Origin: Monosiga brevicollis MX1
Taxonomy: Eukaryota > Opisthokonta > Choanoflagellata > Craspedida > Salpingoecidae
Reading direction: 5' to 3'
Assembly (NCBI RefSeq): GCF_000002865.3
Contig: NW_001865056.1
Location: 83,247-147,246, forward strand
DNA: 64,000 nt
The position numbers and the translations under genes are program-made. Below are positions 12,170 to 24,805 of this stretch, in pieces (within the stretch, counting starts at the first letter, position 1; the number at the start of each line of letters is the position of its first letter). The notes beneath the pieces are model-generated. The model was not told where the DNA came from, did not search any database, and worked only from the letters and a program-made list of their open reading frames with translations.

Positions 12170-15022
12170 GGCTGAACGCGCTGCGTAACTTGCAAGACGA
12201 CACGGCCGGCCGGCAGGAAGGGGTTAAGGGAAGTCTTGAGCAAAGCCGGAAATGGCCGGTCGTGCAGCGAAAGCCGGGGGGGGGAGGGGGGAGAAGGAAG
12301 AAGCTCGTTTCCCCCGGTGCCAGAGCGTAGTCGGGTGGTCAGATGACTTGAGTAAGTTCAGCTACGGTCTGGTCTGAACGCTCTAGTGCTATCAGAGCAG
12401 CGGAGAAGCGCGCCCACGCGACGAGCAAAAGCGAATGCACGTAGCAAGCTGTCAAAGGCAAAGGCCACTCACTGCCTTTGTACAACAAGAGTAAATGGCG
12501 CAGGCCGGCGGCGTCACTTGATCACGACAAGACAAGGGGTGGTGAGACCGCACACAAGCAGGGGCAGGGGGGAGGGGGGAAGACGAGTCTTGTGACAGCG
12601 CGGGCTGCCGAAACGTGGCACCGCAACTCGGTGTGGGGGGAATCAGAAAAGCAGGAGGCGTGTGACCCACGGCCACTTTGGAAGACACGAGCGAGCGTAT
12701 TGACATTCAACCAGCCAACACAATGTTGTGACTGGCCAAAGTAGCAAGCGAGCTGTGACCCCCAAAAAGAAGGGGGTGGGGGGATGGGAGAGCGTGTCGG
12801 CGAGCCGTGTGTGCTCACACGACGAGACAAGAGAGCCGAAGAGAGCCGGAGAGAGCCGAGAGAGAGAGAGAGAGACGCTGCGCACGTAGACACACGAACG
12901 ATCAGGGTGATGAACCAAAAAAAGGAAAAGAAAAATGGGGCGCTTGTGGCAGATGTCCGAACCCGTAGCTCGTGTCCGTGGTGCTGGTGGTGATGTATGT
13001 GTGGCTTTGGGCGATGAGATTGTTGAGTGAGCCAAAGTGAGTGTGTGTGTGTGTCACATGTGGGATGTCTTTGGTGGACAGAGCGTGTGCATGGGTTTGA
13101 CGCGGTTTGCAAAGTGTGCACCGGTGTTGCGCACCCACGATTGGTGTTGCGGCGACTACCTATCATCAAGGCAAGGGGGTGTGGGGGTGTAGGTGTGCAC
13201 TGCACGCACAACTGAACATTGACGTGGGTGAAGCCGCTTAGGGAACGGGTCTGTGGGTCCTGAAATCTTCGTGTCCCTCCAGTGGTATCGTGTGTGGCGC
13301 TGCAGATGTAAAAGCAGCAGTCGAACCCACGCACGAACCCACAAACCCAAAACCGTTGGTCCAATAGGTCCACAATGACATTGTTATTCACATTACAAGC
13401 GCAACCTCAACGCCCATGCGCTTGATTCGCAAGATGCGACCCTGACAAACCACTCACCCCCTTCAGACGTTTAATTAGCAGCAGTCCTCACTCGCCCCCC
13501 ATGGTCGCAAGGGGGTGGTAAGGGATTGCAGGGATGTGGTTGAAGATTGACATGTGGACATCATGGGTGCGACACGCACGCACGAACATGACTTGATCCC
13601 CTTGTCCAGAGGCGCATGCATATGGTGTCATTGGACCCTCAAATGCGTCCCAGTGGCACGGTGACGTAGGATTCGTGCCGCAGAAGCAAGAGCTTGGCGC
13701 CGTGACCTTGCACTGCTTGACGTATTCCAATCAACCCACGACCCTTTGGCTGGTGTGTCTGTGTGCGTGTGTGTGTGATCGTCCGTCGCCTGCGCACGCG
13801 AGCGTACTGCCGTCGTGCTCGGCCATGTGCTCACCCTCTTGGGAGGGGAGGCGATGCCTTTTCCGTCGACACGTAATCATCATAATAATCAATATTCAAA
13901 ACGCCCAACACGCCAAGCAAGCAAATCAAAAACAAAGAGCAATTCGCGTGGACGATGGATCATGTTGTGCGCTCGCCGCGCAGCTGCGCCCCATGCCCCC
14001 TTGCGCAGTCGGTAACCCCCCACCTCCCACAATCGTCCCGAGATTCGAGCATGCTTGCAGCTGTAAATTATACGTCATGATATCCAACCGAACCATGACG
14101 AGGGACATGACACCCGATGACACACGTTTTTTTTTTTAACATCAAGCTGCCCGCGTCGGCAACCGCTCCTGCCATACGAAGTCACAGCGCCTGCGCCTGG
14201 CGACATATGCACCCATCGGCTCCTGTTGCTTATCGCAAAGCATGAACCTGAAAGCTTGATGGCTTTCGTTTTGCAGATCAAGCAATCACACGACCACACT
14301 CACGCAACCACAACCACAACCACAACAGCAACTGCAAACAGAATCGAATGACAGGCTGCTTATCAGATATCGCCACTTTTAGTCTTGTCACATGCACGCT
14401 TTTGTGCCTATTCCTTGCATCATCCAGCAAAGGCAGCGTAAATCGGTTTGTAGCGAGTGAACAAACCACCGCACGCCCGCGATCACCATCATCATCACCC
14501 TTTGGTGTCGAAGAAAAGGCATTCGCTTTTTTTTTTTTCGTGCGACTCCACCTCACTCTGGCCAAGCTTCCTATTCTTCCTAATCAAGTCCCATATGCCA
14601 GTCCAGCCAGGCCGCCCAGGACAAACCCCCCAAGCCCTCCTCACTCATCCAACACCTCTTCACCTCATGCTCCGTTCGTCAGACCCCCGCGCTTGGCTCG
14701 TGTGACATGATCATTCTTCTTCAAACCCTTGCCCCGACCTTTCTGGGCCTGTTGCGCCTTGCTCTTCAGCCTCTTCCCTTCCACGCTGCTTTCCGTCCGC
14801 CAGCTTGTCCTGCCCGCTCGTTGCAACTCATCATGCTTGAATGCTGACGTGATGGCATTACCATCAGTCTCGCTCGCGGTTTTCTTCAATTCGCGCCGAC
14901 CTGGCACACTCTGGATCTTTCTAGATGGTTTACGCTTTCACGTGTGCCGGTGTCGCCCCATTGCCGTTGGCCACTCGGCAGCCCGGCATCTTGCTTGCAC
15001 ATGAACATGTGTTGCCCGCCCT
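12170..15022. other. Gene-poor spacer
   Basis: About 2.85 kb between the forkhead-like start and the SEC15 stop. It contains G-rich and GA-rich patches (12270-12300, 12850-12880), short GT runs and CAACCA repeats near 14305. The longest minus frame (12522-13391) has no family resemblance. An 80-codon basic minus frame at 14665-14907, rich in Lys/Arg/Gly and just downstream of SEC15, could be a small unrecognised exon, but I cannot support it. Confidence 0.5.
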
Positions 15023-18000
15023 CTACTGAGCCTTGAGCTGGCGTAGCACGGCCTCCACTTCGCGCGACTTCTTCTCGCTGCGACGTCCAAAGATGCTTGA
15101 CTGCGCCTTGTCTTCGAATCTGCGCCAGCCCCAGTGAGATGCGTCAGTCTGAGTCACCGGTCACCGCGACCAGAGCAGATGTGCGAGACCAGCACTGACT
15201 TTTCGAGCCAAGTAATGGCGGTGGCCGTCTTCAAGTGGGGATAATACTTGCGGCGCATAAGAGGATCACAAAACTTGTCCCAGTCATTGCGGAGAAACAC
15301 GTCGACCAATTCGCGCAGCTGGACAAAGGCTCCCTTGAGCAGCTGATCCCCAGCCTCAATCACAGGACAGGTGTCGGCGTACTCCTCGCACGTGGCGACG
15401 TCCACCTCAAAGGATTTGATCCCGTTCAGATTGATCTGCAGTTGGCCGCGTCGATACCCCATCAAAGAGGGCCAATGAAATGAGAAGTCATCGCTGACAT
15501 GTTGCGCACGGCGTGCGCGACCGCTCCACGGCACGCCTTCAAGCGATTCCACCTAGTCATCAGCCCGCGCACCTTTTTGATTTCAGGATCCTCGACCTGA
15601 GAAATGAGGCGCTGGCCAATGTATTTGCAAGTGTTAAAGTACGCAGCCCGAGCCACTTCGGTTGGCATGTGGCGCAGGGCGGCAAACGTGGTGGTGAGAT
15701 AAGCCAGCAGCTCAAACATGTGAGGACTTGGTGTCGTTTTGGGCGCCGATGGTGCCCAATCAAACTCCGCCAGCTCCAAAAACTGGTCAATGCGCCCTTG
15801 CAGGCACGCAAAGATGCCATCTTCGGCCGCCGAGCGGGGATCTGAGCCCAGAACAACCAGAAGACGCAATTGTGCACGCCGTCGAATCCGTATGAGGGTA
15901 GATATGCCGTTTTGTCCAATCAACCTCACACACCCCATTCACTTTCACTCATACACAATACACAATACACCCTTTTCACCGACGTACCCTTGAGCGTGTC
16001 AGCACCATGCAAGCGGGTACCGTGCACGTCGTTGCCGATGGAGCGCGTCAATTGGCTAATGTACAGTTCCAAGCTCTCGCAAGCCAGCTATGGGACACCA
16101 CAAGCGGCGTATGGTCTGAGCGGCGGGCGAGAGACAGACATGGCAATCCGCTCGGAAGATCATTGGCGCCAACCCTGCATCGCACCTCCAGCTGAGTCGT
16201 GTTCAGCGAGATTTGTGTCAGCTGCTGAACGTTGAGACCGGCCGACCGGACCAGCTTCATCAAGATGCTACTCAACACCTGGCCATGGAGTTCACACCAA
16301 TCAGTCGGCGACAACACCAGCTGGGCCAAGAGGCAGCGAACGTGCACACCTTTGAGAAGAGGTGGTTGGTCGATTGACGCAACAACTCGTCCACCTCGGT
16401 GCTCGAGAGGCCCACGTTCTCCAGAAACTGGTGGCTCAGATCAATGTAGTGCCGAACCTCGGCGTACAATCGAGGCACGGCATTGCTACGGCGCAAATGT
16501 CAGACAAGCCAACCAAGGTACAATGTCAGACAATCGGCCGATGTCAGATAAATGTACCTGTGCGTCTGCTTGACGCCGCCGCGCGGCGCATACGACCCGA
16601 GCATGACTGTGCCGCGGCCCAACTTCCCCACACCCCGCCACACTCAAATACAGAAGCAACCAATTTTTCACGCACGCCCCCTCCATGACGCCGTTTCGGG
16701 CAATCGAGCGGTCAGGGCGGGCTCACCCACGGCCAACAGTTGCAACACGACAAACCCCTCCCGCAAATTTCCCCTGTCCCACCAAGGTGGGCAAGATGGC
16801 TCGGGCACAACCAAACACAAGGGAAGGCTACCTGAACAGGAGCTGGCGAGGAAAGACGGTTGCGCCCACGGTCGCGCCATCTTCAAAGGGGTACGTTTCC
16901 AACAGCTGTCAAAAAAGGGGGGGCGGAGGAACGCAAGGGCATCAACGCAAAGTGTGCGAAGCATGGGTGCGAGGCATCGGAGCATACTAAACAAAGCCAT
17001 CAAGCGCCATTGTGGCTCTGATCACGTCACATCCAAATGCAGATGAAACAATGACGAAAAACCAAAACACATTCGGGAGAGGGGCGGGGGGGGGGGGGGG
17101 GGGGGTTTCCNNNNNNNNNNNNNNNNNNNNNNNNNNNNNNNNNNNNNNNNNNNNNNNNNNGGGGGGGGGGGGGGGTGGCACACCACAACAAGTGGTAGAC
17201 GACGAACGCCACACCCACGCGACAACAGTCGCATCCCATGCCACTCGAAACAGACGAGCAAACTTTTTCGCCCACATGAACAACTGAGTCAACGATCCGA
17301 TAAGAGCGTGTCCCACAACCCAGCCAGTGGCAACCCTGTGGCACGCGCGACGCACATGCGCCCACACCGCACAAACGCCAAAGAAGCCTACCTCGCGGTA
17401 TTGATCGGCATTGTCGAGCCGCAAGGGATTGTAGTTGTCCTCAGCCAGGATGGCTTTGAAGGCCTCGGTCGAGATGGTGACCAACACAGCCTGATACCGA
17501 GACCGCACCTAGAAGGAAGTTGGCAGGCACACGACACTCGATGGGTTGACGTTGACAACAGCGCACAAAGCACCTGTCTGCCCGAATTCTCTTCAATCAA
17601 TCATCGCGCCACCCACTTGAAGGAGCACATCGGTCAGCCGCGAGACGGAGTACTCATGCGCTAGCATTGTACGATTGAAGGTCACAATCATGTCCTTGAC
17701 CTGGCAGGTTAAAGAGCAAACCGCGGGGTTTGAGGTGTACAGGAGAAAAAAAACAGTATGTCGCCACTTCAAAAGTCCGAGGTCCATGGCCGCTGATAGC
17801 CCTGCCGACCCACCTGGCGAATCATGGAAGCTGTCGTACACTGAGCCAGTTGGGCTTGTGTCACCTGGCTCAGCTGTGTGAGTGCCGTTTGCCACAGCGA
17901 GTCCAACCACTGCCGCGAGATCAGTCCTGTACGAGGCACCAGAAGCAAGTGGTCAGAGGCGCAGAGGGGCGGGCGAGCACGTTGTGCGGACCACATCAAA

Positions 18001-20148
18001 AAAAAATGGCTTGACATGAAGAGCCATTGCTTTGCGGTATACTGCGAGACCTCACCATCCGTTGTCGCCAAGACCGTGTGCTCCGCAATGAAGCAACCGG
18101 CCACTGCATGAAAGTACGCCCGAAACGTGGTTTCCGATGTCTGTACCAAAAGGACGGAAAGACAGGCAGGCAGGCAGGTCGATAGCCATTTGAGTTGAAT
18201 GAGCCGGGCGCTTGTAGCTTGAAAGAGGGCATCCAAAGGCGCCTTGAATGGTCGCTTCAGAAGGCAGACTCTGACAACCGACCAGGGAAGTGGTAGGATT
18301 CAGCACCAAATCCAACTGCTTGCGCCGCTCTTCACGATAGTACTCGGCACATTCCTCCATGACGTCCTGTGCGCCAAGGCAGGTCGATACAGTTGTGGGC
18401 ATGGCCGTGCTCTTGGTAATTGAGGCAATGGGATGAACATACCAGGACTTTGCAGATGTGGGCGCAACGATACAAGGGGCTAAAGTCGAGCTCGGTGCCC
18501 TCGATTGATTGCTGGGTCGCGCGGCGTGGCGTACCAGAGTTGGAGCCACTTTGCGAGGCCTGCCAAAAGCATGGCGATGCATGCAAGGGTCGAAACGTAA
18601 CATTGAGCGAGCACAAGAAACCAGCATAGCTGAGGGGCTGCACCCACCCACCGTCATGGCCTGGGCTCCCAGAGGCTCGCACGATTGGCGCAGGGAGGCC
18701 AAAAAGTCGCGCAGACTGGTCATGGAATCTCGCTTGACTTGCAACCGGAGGGCCGGAATTTCTGTTCGAATCGTCTCAACAAACTTGTACCTGTACAGGA
18801 CAAACAAGTCAATTATGCGTGTGAGGCCACCCGACTTGATGAGCGTCATTTTTTTTTTGTTTTTTTTTTTTTTTCTTGTTTTTTAAAAAAGGATGGACGA
18901 AGCCGAGGTTTGGGCGCCGGACTTACGATGTCAGACGCGGCAGTTGCTCGGCCTCCAGCTCTTGAAGGGTTTTGAGTGCAGCGTAGGCACGACCCTCGCG
19001 CAGCTGTTGCTGAGCTTGGTTGTATAGCACAATGGCTGTACAACACCCCGTCGTTGTCTGCCATGAGAACCCTTCGAACCATGCCTATACGCTCGGTATC
19101 ACGCACACCGTGCTCACTGCCGAGAGGCTGCGCAGCATTTCCGGCGGGTAGACCACACACCTGGGCGACAGACATGCAGTGCTTCAAGGCCTGCCAAGAC
19201 ATTGCGGTGTTGTCGGCGCATGGCCAGCAACCGTTCGTTGTGTTGCCGCAGATGTTCACCTGTGGTATTTCGCACGTCAAGCACCGCACACCAAGGTCTT
19301 GAGCTTCAGAGCCTAGCCAGCCTCGCTGTATTGGTTGGGTGCAAGAGGTCAGCCAATTTACAAGGGATCGATCCACTGACCAGCGTCTTGCAAGCCCTCG
19401 GAGCATTCTCGTGCAGCCAGCTGCGAACAGAGAAAATGAATTCAATCGGAGTGCCGCATCCGATGAAAACAATTCAAGGGGCTGGGAGACCCCTACACGG
19501 GCCCTCAGCAGGAGCTGCGCGAGCACCATGGCCACGCCAAAGCCAAGGTCCACATGCGCTAGCCCATGTTCACGGGCACGAACCTTGAGGTCGTCGGCGT
19601 GTTCCCCAACACTGAGAAGCTCCTGGACCGACTCGACAAATCCCTAATAAATTTTGAAAGCCGGAGGGAATTGTGATGGCCCACTCGAGCATGAGTGCGG
19701 ATAGAAACCTGAAGGTGGCACGGCAGAAAGGGGTTTGCCCCTCACCTGGTAGTTGCGGTTACAAATGCGTTTCAAGTCTTCATCGATGCGCGAGGCCCGG
19801 GCATTCAGTTGATCGAGAAGAGCCTTGGCATCAATGCCATTCTCGTAGGCCGCACTGTATCAGATGAGTCGGAGGAGTCAGCGGCGCATAAGGAACGTAA
19901 AGAATCAACAGGAAAAGACTGATAGCCGCTCAACCCTGACCGAGAGATCGGCTGAAACCTACCCAATGGCCGACCCCAAGTTGATGTCGCTGGACATGAC
20001 CTGGTCAATGATCCGCGCATGATTGGATTGCGTCGCTGCATCGTGCCCCAAACAAGCATCAAATGTCGTGCATGAGGAGCTTTCACGCGGGACACAAGCC
20101 TCCAAAAGGCGGATACGTACACTTGCTGTCTACACGCTCCGCAGCCAT
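15023..20148 (-). CDS. EXOC6: Exocyst complex subunit SEC15 (EXOC6)
   Basis: Subunit of the octameric exocyst, which tethers secretory vesicles to the plasma membrane; SEC15 is the Rab11/Sec4 effector. 753 aa from 21 exons: 20148-20121, 20035-19963, 19854-19746, 19643-19584, 19420-19381, 19259-19161, 19035-18927, 18790-18652, 18559-18443, 18366-18283, 18140-18056, 17926-17814, 17700-17617, 17508-17392, 16905-16832, 16485-16350, 16278-16186, 16087-15988, 15841-15573, 15435-15200, 15119-15023. All phases join. Family landmarks in order: CNRNYQGFVESVQELL; AYAALKTLQELE; SMTSLRDFLASLR; LDFSPLYRCAHI; YYREERRKQLDLVLNP; AILAEDNYNPL; SSTEVDELLRQSTNHLFS; a C-terminal helical region ending EVEAVLRQLKAQ. 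Length matches animal homologues (about 800). A 50-N gap lies in the intron 17391-16906, outside the coding sequence. Confidence 0.95.
17090..17175. other. Assembly gap (50 N, 17111-17160) bounded by G runs
   Basis: Fifty N with long G tracts on both sides, typical of a read stop in poly-G. It lies within a SEC15 intron, so the protein is unaffected unless a small exon is hidden; the phases join without one. Confidence 0.95.
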
Positions 20149-21052
20149 GATGTCAGGGAAGGGGCCGTCTGGGGGGACGTGTCAGGTCGATGAAAAGACT
20201 ACCAGGTCGTTGACGATCAACTTCCGATGTCTACGCAGCGTCAGGCGATGCTCATCAAATCCCCATGCGCCCTGATGACCACTTGCAGATTGAAGCATCG
20301 ACTCACATTCTTCTTCGCTTGCCTGCACTCTGCCGAAGCTAGCCAGCCGCCATGGCCCACACAACTCGCTGAGCCCAGCTCAATCAACCAGTCGAGCTCA
20401 GCACAGCGCCCACTTTGACCAGCAACAGGCACATTCACAAGCAGCTGATACAGCCACTACCACCACCCGATTCACCCCTCAACAAGCTCTGTCTGCCACT
20501 AGCACACCGACGACGACGACGATGGCAACGGCAAAAGCAGCAAATGCAACTGACGCCTCAAGAAAAGTTACAATAAAAGTTAGGGGGTGTGTGTTAAAAA
20601 TGGAAAAGCTCAACGACACACACACAAACAATAAAAGTTAGGGGGGGTGTTAAAAATGGAAAAGCTCAAAGACACACACACACACGAACACACACACAGT
20701 TGAGGGTGGGTGTGATGATTGAAATTAGAGGGTTTTTTATGTTCGTGTCAGCAAAAAACGCACGGGTGTTGCAACTGGTGTTGTTCACGGATATCTCAAA
20801 ACTATATGTTGACAACAGTAGTTTTTGCCATTATCGCCCGGCCAAATCGTCGAACAGCGTTCGAATCGGCAGCCGGAGGGAACTGGTGGCCAAGGCAGCT
20901 TCACGGCAAGCAGCACCTGCCGCTCGGGGCTGGTCGTGAGGGACACGGCGCCAGCTTGGAATTGGCCCGGGTCAACTACGGTGTGAGGGCTCTTGCACAG
21001 AAGCTTATCGAGGGTGGTTCTTACGCGTTCATTGCCAGCAGCAACCAGCGCC
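20149..21052. promoter_or_regulatory. Divergent spacer, SEC15 (-) / SLU7 (+)
   Basis: About 0.9 kb between the two start codons, so it must carry both promoters and 5' UTRs. No TATA or initiator element could be assigned. It contains a two-copy direct repeat (20571-20690) and CA-rich patches. Confidence 0.5.
20571..20690. repeat. Tandem direct repeat, about 60-bp unit x2
   Basis: Copy 1 starts at 20571 and copy 2 at 20629. Each has CAATAAAAGTTAGGGGG, then GTGTTAAAAATGGAAAAGCT, then CAA(C/A)GACACACACAC. They differ by a few bases and a small indel in the G/GT run. Confidence 0.9.
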
Positions 21053-24000
21053 ATGTCGGACGAGAAGGACAAGGATGGCCTGATCAACCCGCGTGTCAAC
21101 CGAGAAAACTACAAGCGTCGCCAGGAGCTCGAAGAGGCCCGTAAGCTCGGTGCCATTCCCGCCCTCGTTGACGAAGAAGGCCGGTAGGTTCCATGCTCGA
21201 GCGTGACGAGGGCGAGTCGTGTCCTTTCTCAAGTGGTCTGGACTTGAGTCTTGCTCGCCTCGCCAAGCCGATCAATCTTGCCTCACTTGGTCTCGCAATG
21301 GTCACCGCTTCCGTTCGACAGCGACATCAACCCCCATATTCCGCAGTACATCACCAATGTACCCTTTTTCTATGGCAACACTGGGTATGCCTCGTTGTAG
21401 CACGCACGCACGCACATGCACATCCCCCTTTTTGGATGCACTTGAACCGCAAGAGCAATGGGTCCACCTTGATGGCCCGTGCTGATAAGACCTCACACAT
21501 CACTATGGCTTGCGTGTTCTGGCGCAGCCCCACGCTGAAGCACCAGCGTCAGCAAGATGATCGGGTGCCTCAACACGACGATATCCATCGTCAAGTCAAA
21601 CGTGGTGTTAAAAAGGTGGGCGTGCACCAATGTCATCTGCTCGAAATGGCAGGAATGGCAAGGCAGAGGACAGGGGTCGACACAATGGCAATGTTGTCCG
21701 TCCTTGCTGCGGCTCACGGCTTCCATAAATTACAACGTAGGGCTCGGGCTCAACGCGTTACAAAAAGGGAGCCTGCGAGAACTGCGGGTCCACCACGCAC
21801 AAGAAGCAAGACTGCGTTGAGCGTCCACGCCGCGTCGGCGCTCGGTTCAACAACAAGAACATTGCCGCAGACGAATACATTCCCGTACGTTCTGAGGCCT
21901 GCCACAACCATCGATGCTGTCCGTGCTGTTGTTGACGATCTTGGGGCACTCTCACTCTGAGCGTCGGCTTGTCCATCGCTTTTCTTCGACTCTTTGACCT
22001 TGGCAACTTGGTCTTTTAGACCGAACTGAACCACTCATTCGAGGGCAAGCGTGATCGCTGGCAAGACTATGACCCGGCTGAGCATCTGGAGGTAGTGCGG
22101 GAATTTGAAAAGATTGAGGCTGAGAAGCGCAAGCTCAAGCTGCAAGAACTTAAGCAGCGTGCAGCCGAGGCCCGCGAACGTGCTGCCGCCGGAGAGGAAG
22201 ACGTGTCGGCCGAGAAGCGTGTAGACCCCAAGGCTGAAGAGGCCTCAGATGATAGTGACGATGATGACGATGACGACAAGGATAAGGCGGATGATCTTCG
22301 TTATGCCGAAAGCGCTAACATGGCCGGCGCCAAGATTGACACCAAGAACCGTATCTCCGTGCGCAACCTGCGTATCCGCGAAGATACAGCCAAATACCTG
22401 CTGAATCTCGACGTCAACTCGGCGCACTACGATCCCAAGACACGTGCCATGCGTGCTGACCCGCTGCGTGGAACCAACAAAAAGGCCACGTGAGTTTTTT
22501 TTTTTTTTTGTTCTGTTTGGTTCTTTTTGTTTTCTCAAGCTCGACCCGCTATTCCGATGTCCCGGTTTGGGTCTCATCTGTCCCGGTTTGCTATTTTTAG
22601 CAAAGCCTTTGCCGGCGAAAACTTTGTTCGGCATACGGGCGAGGTGCCTCACATTGCCGACCGCCAACTCTTTGCTTGGGATGCTGCTGATAAGGGTGTG
22701 TACCGCGCGCTTGTACTTATTCCTGCTGGCCCACGATGCTCGCACGGCAAGCATTGTGCCTTGATCCTGCTGTTGCTGGTTGTTGTCGTTTCTCCTCTCC
22801 GCCTTTCCTCTTGCCCCCTCCTGGTCTCTCGCTTTGAGAATGCGCACCGTTTGTCTATTGCCTATATCGATCAAGGCGCCTCTCACTCAAGACCGCCACT
22901 ATTGGGCGTCATGGCAGGTGTGGACGTTCACTTGCAAGCTGATCCCACCAAGGCGGAAATGCTGCACAAGGCTTTTGAGCAGAAGAAACAGCAATTTGGG
23001 GAACAGCAGCGCCAATCCATTCTGGAAAAGGTTTGTACCAATGAGGGCTACGGTTTCAGGCCACTTATCCTTCAAACGCTGAGCCAGACTCACGCTGGTT
23101 GCGACTGATGCTGACTGCTTCGTAGTACGGCGGTGCCGAGCATTTGAAGGCACCCCCCAAGGAGCTGCTGATGGCGCAAACGGAGCACTACGTCGAGTAC
23201 TCGCAGTCGGGCCGCGTCATCAAGGGCAACGAAAAAGCCAAGGTCTGATTTTAGCTTCGATCCTCGCCACCAACGCCTTTCCACCCGCGCGCCTTGTCCA
23301 CACACCATCTATGCCTGATTTGCGTGCTTCGTGGACGCTAGGTGCAATCCAAATACGAGGAGGATGTTTACCCCGGCAACCATACTAGCGTGTGGGGTTC
23401 CTACTGGTCGCGCGGTACGGCTGGCCAACGTCCTTGGCATGGAGAGGACTTGGGAACGATGTTCCATGACCAAAAGCTCACACATGTTTTGCGTTGGTGT
23501 TGATGCTCTGATTTTAGGGCGTTGGGGCTATGCGTGCTGCCATGCAACGGAAAAGCAAAGCTATTGTACGGGTGCCGAGGGCCGTGCGGCGCGTGCTGCC
23601 GATCCTACCCAGTTGTTAAAATTGCGTGGCCAGGCCGCGGAGCAGGCGCAAGGCGAGGGTGAAGAGGCGGCAGATGGCAAGCCCGTCGAGACCCTTCTCG
23701 AACAGCATCGTAAATCCAACAAGGGCAAACGCAGCAAAGGTTTGTAACTCGCGTGTGCGGCTCGGCCACGTGTTTGACCGTGCGTTTGTAGCCGCATCTC
23801 TCATCCTGGCACGCTGGGTCAGACGAGGCGGCAGCAGAAGATGATGATGATGAGGCGCGCGAGAAGCGCATCAAGGAGGTGAGCCATGCCGACCTTAGCA
23901 TGGCCCTGCTCCTGGTTCTTCATTCTCACATGCCGTGTTGCTATGCGCACACAGTACATGGAGAAGCATCGCAAGCAAGAGCGCGAGGCAGACCGACTCA

Positions 24001-24134
24001 TGTCGATGGATGAGCGTTCGCGACCATTCAACTCGATGAAGGAGTCGGAGCACAAAATGTCTGAGGAGGAGATGGAAGCCTATCATCGCACCCGCGTGCA
24101 CGCTGATGATCCCATGGCTGCCTTTATGAAGTGA
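21053..24134 (+). CDS. SLU7: Pre-mRNA splicing factor SLU7 (step II)
   Basis: Spliceosomal protein that acts in 3' splice-site choice during the second transesterification. 583 aa (human 586). Twelve exons: 21053-21183, 21322-21384, 21528-21615, 21741-21884, 22020-22489, 22601-22695, 22918-23030, 23126-23242, 23342-23414, 23518-23739, 23823-23878, 23955-24134. Hallmarks in order: [15 protein letters not shown]; a CCHC zinc knuckle [14 protein letters not shown] (C106, C109, H114, C119); [11 protein letters not shown]; an acidic run; [56 protein letters not shown]; the C-terminal [21 protein letters not shown] block. The start is a single ATG in MSDEKDKDG just before conserved sequence. The gene is divergent from SEC15. 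Confidence 0.97.
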
Positions 24135-24628
24135 TTGCATTTGGGCAGACGAGAGAGCGAGAGCGAGAGAGAGAGAGAGAAACGTCTGAACGAGAGTTGG
24201 CTTTGTTTTCTTTTTTTCCAAGGTGCGGGAATACTGTGTGAAGTTCGAGTTTTGCTGCGTCTTCAATTGACTCTAGTCAGGGCTTGCTCAAGAATCTGAA
24301 TGGCTGGGCCCTTGTATCGGTAATCAACTCCAAATCTGATCTCACTTTGATGAGGAGAAGGTGTTGATCCGAGCTTTGATCAGCTGTGTATGCCAGCCCA
24401 GAGCAGCGAGGATCTTCCCTGGACACGCGACGACGACGACGATTCGGGTGTTTGTTGTTTGGGGAAACCATGAAGTTTTGATCTCACCAACAACGCCCCA
24501 TCAAACTTCATCTAACACCACGAATGGCGAGCCGATTTGGTAGTAGATCGAAGTATTGAATGAAGGAGTCCGAGTGAAGGGGCTGCTGGCATGAACAAAT
24601 ACGCCAAAAATCATAAAAAAAAACCTGG

Positions 24629-24678
<50 letters not shown>

Positions 24679-24805
24679 CACACACACCGTTGCGCAATTT
24701 TCAGTGTGCTTGAGCAAGAGAGACTCTCGCACACACACACTCGCACACACACTCTCTCTGTCTCTCTCTCTGTCTCTTCAATCTCTCTCTCACTCACGGG
24801 GCGGG
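24135..24805. other. Spacer between SLU7 and biotin ligase with (CT)n repeat
   Basis: Contains the SLU7 3' UTR and the upstream region of the next same-strand gene. There is a GA run at 24147-24180, a pure (CT)n tract at 24632-24674, and CA/CT-rich sequence up to the next start codon. No exon was seen. Confidence 0.6.
24632..24674. repeat. (CT)n microsatellite
   Basis: About 21 uninterrupted CT units, followed by CA-rich and CTCT-rich sequence to 24795. Confidence 0.95.

Noticed and set aside
12522-13391. 289-codon minus-strand open frame
   Set aside because: Composition is low-complexity (Ser/Thr/His), no family motif, crosses GA and GT repeats; not supported as a gene.
14665-14907. 80-codon basic minus-strand frame just after SEC15
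   Set aside because: Lys/Arg/Gly-rich but no clear start, splice partner or family; may be SEC15 3' UTR.
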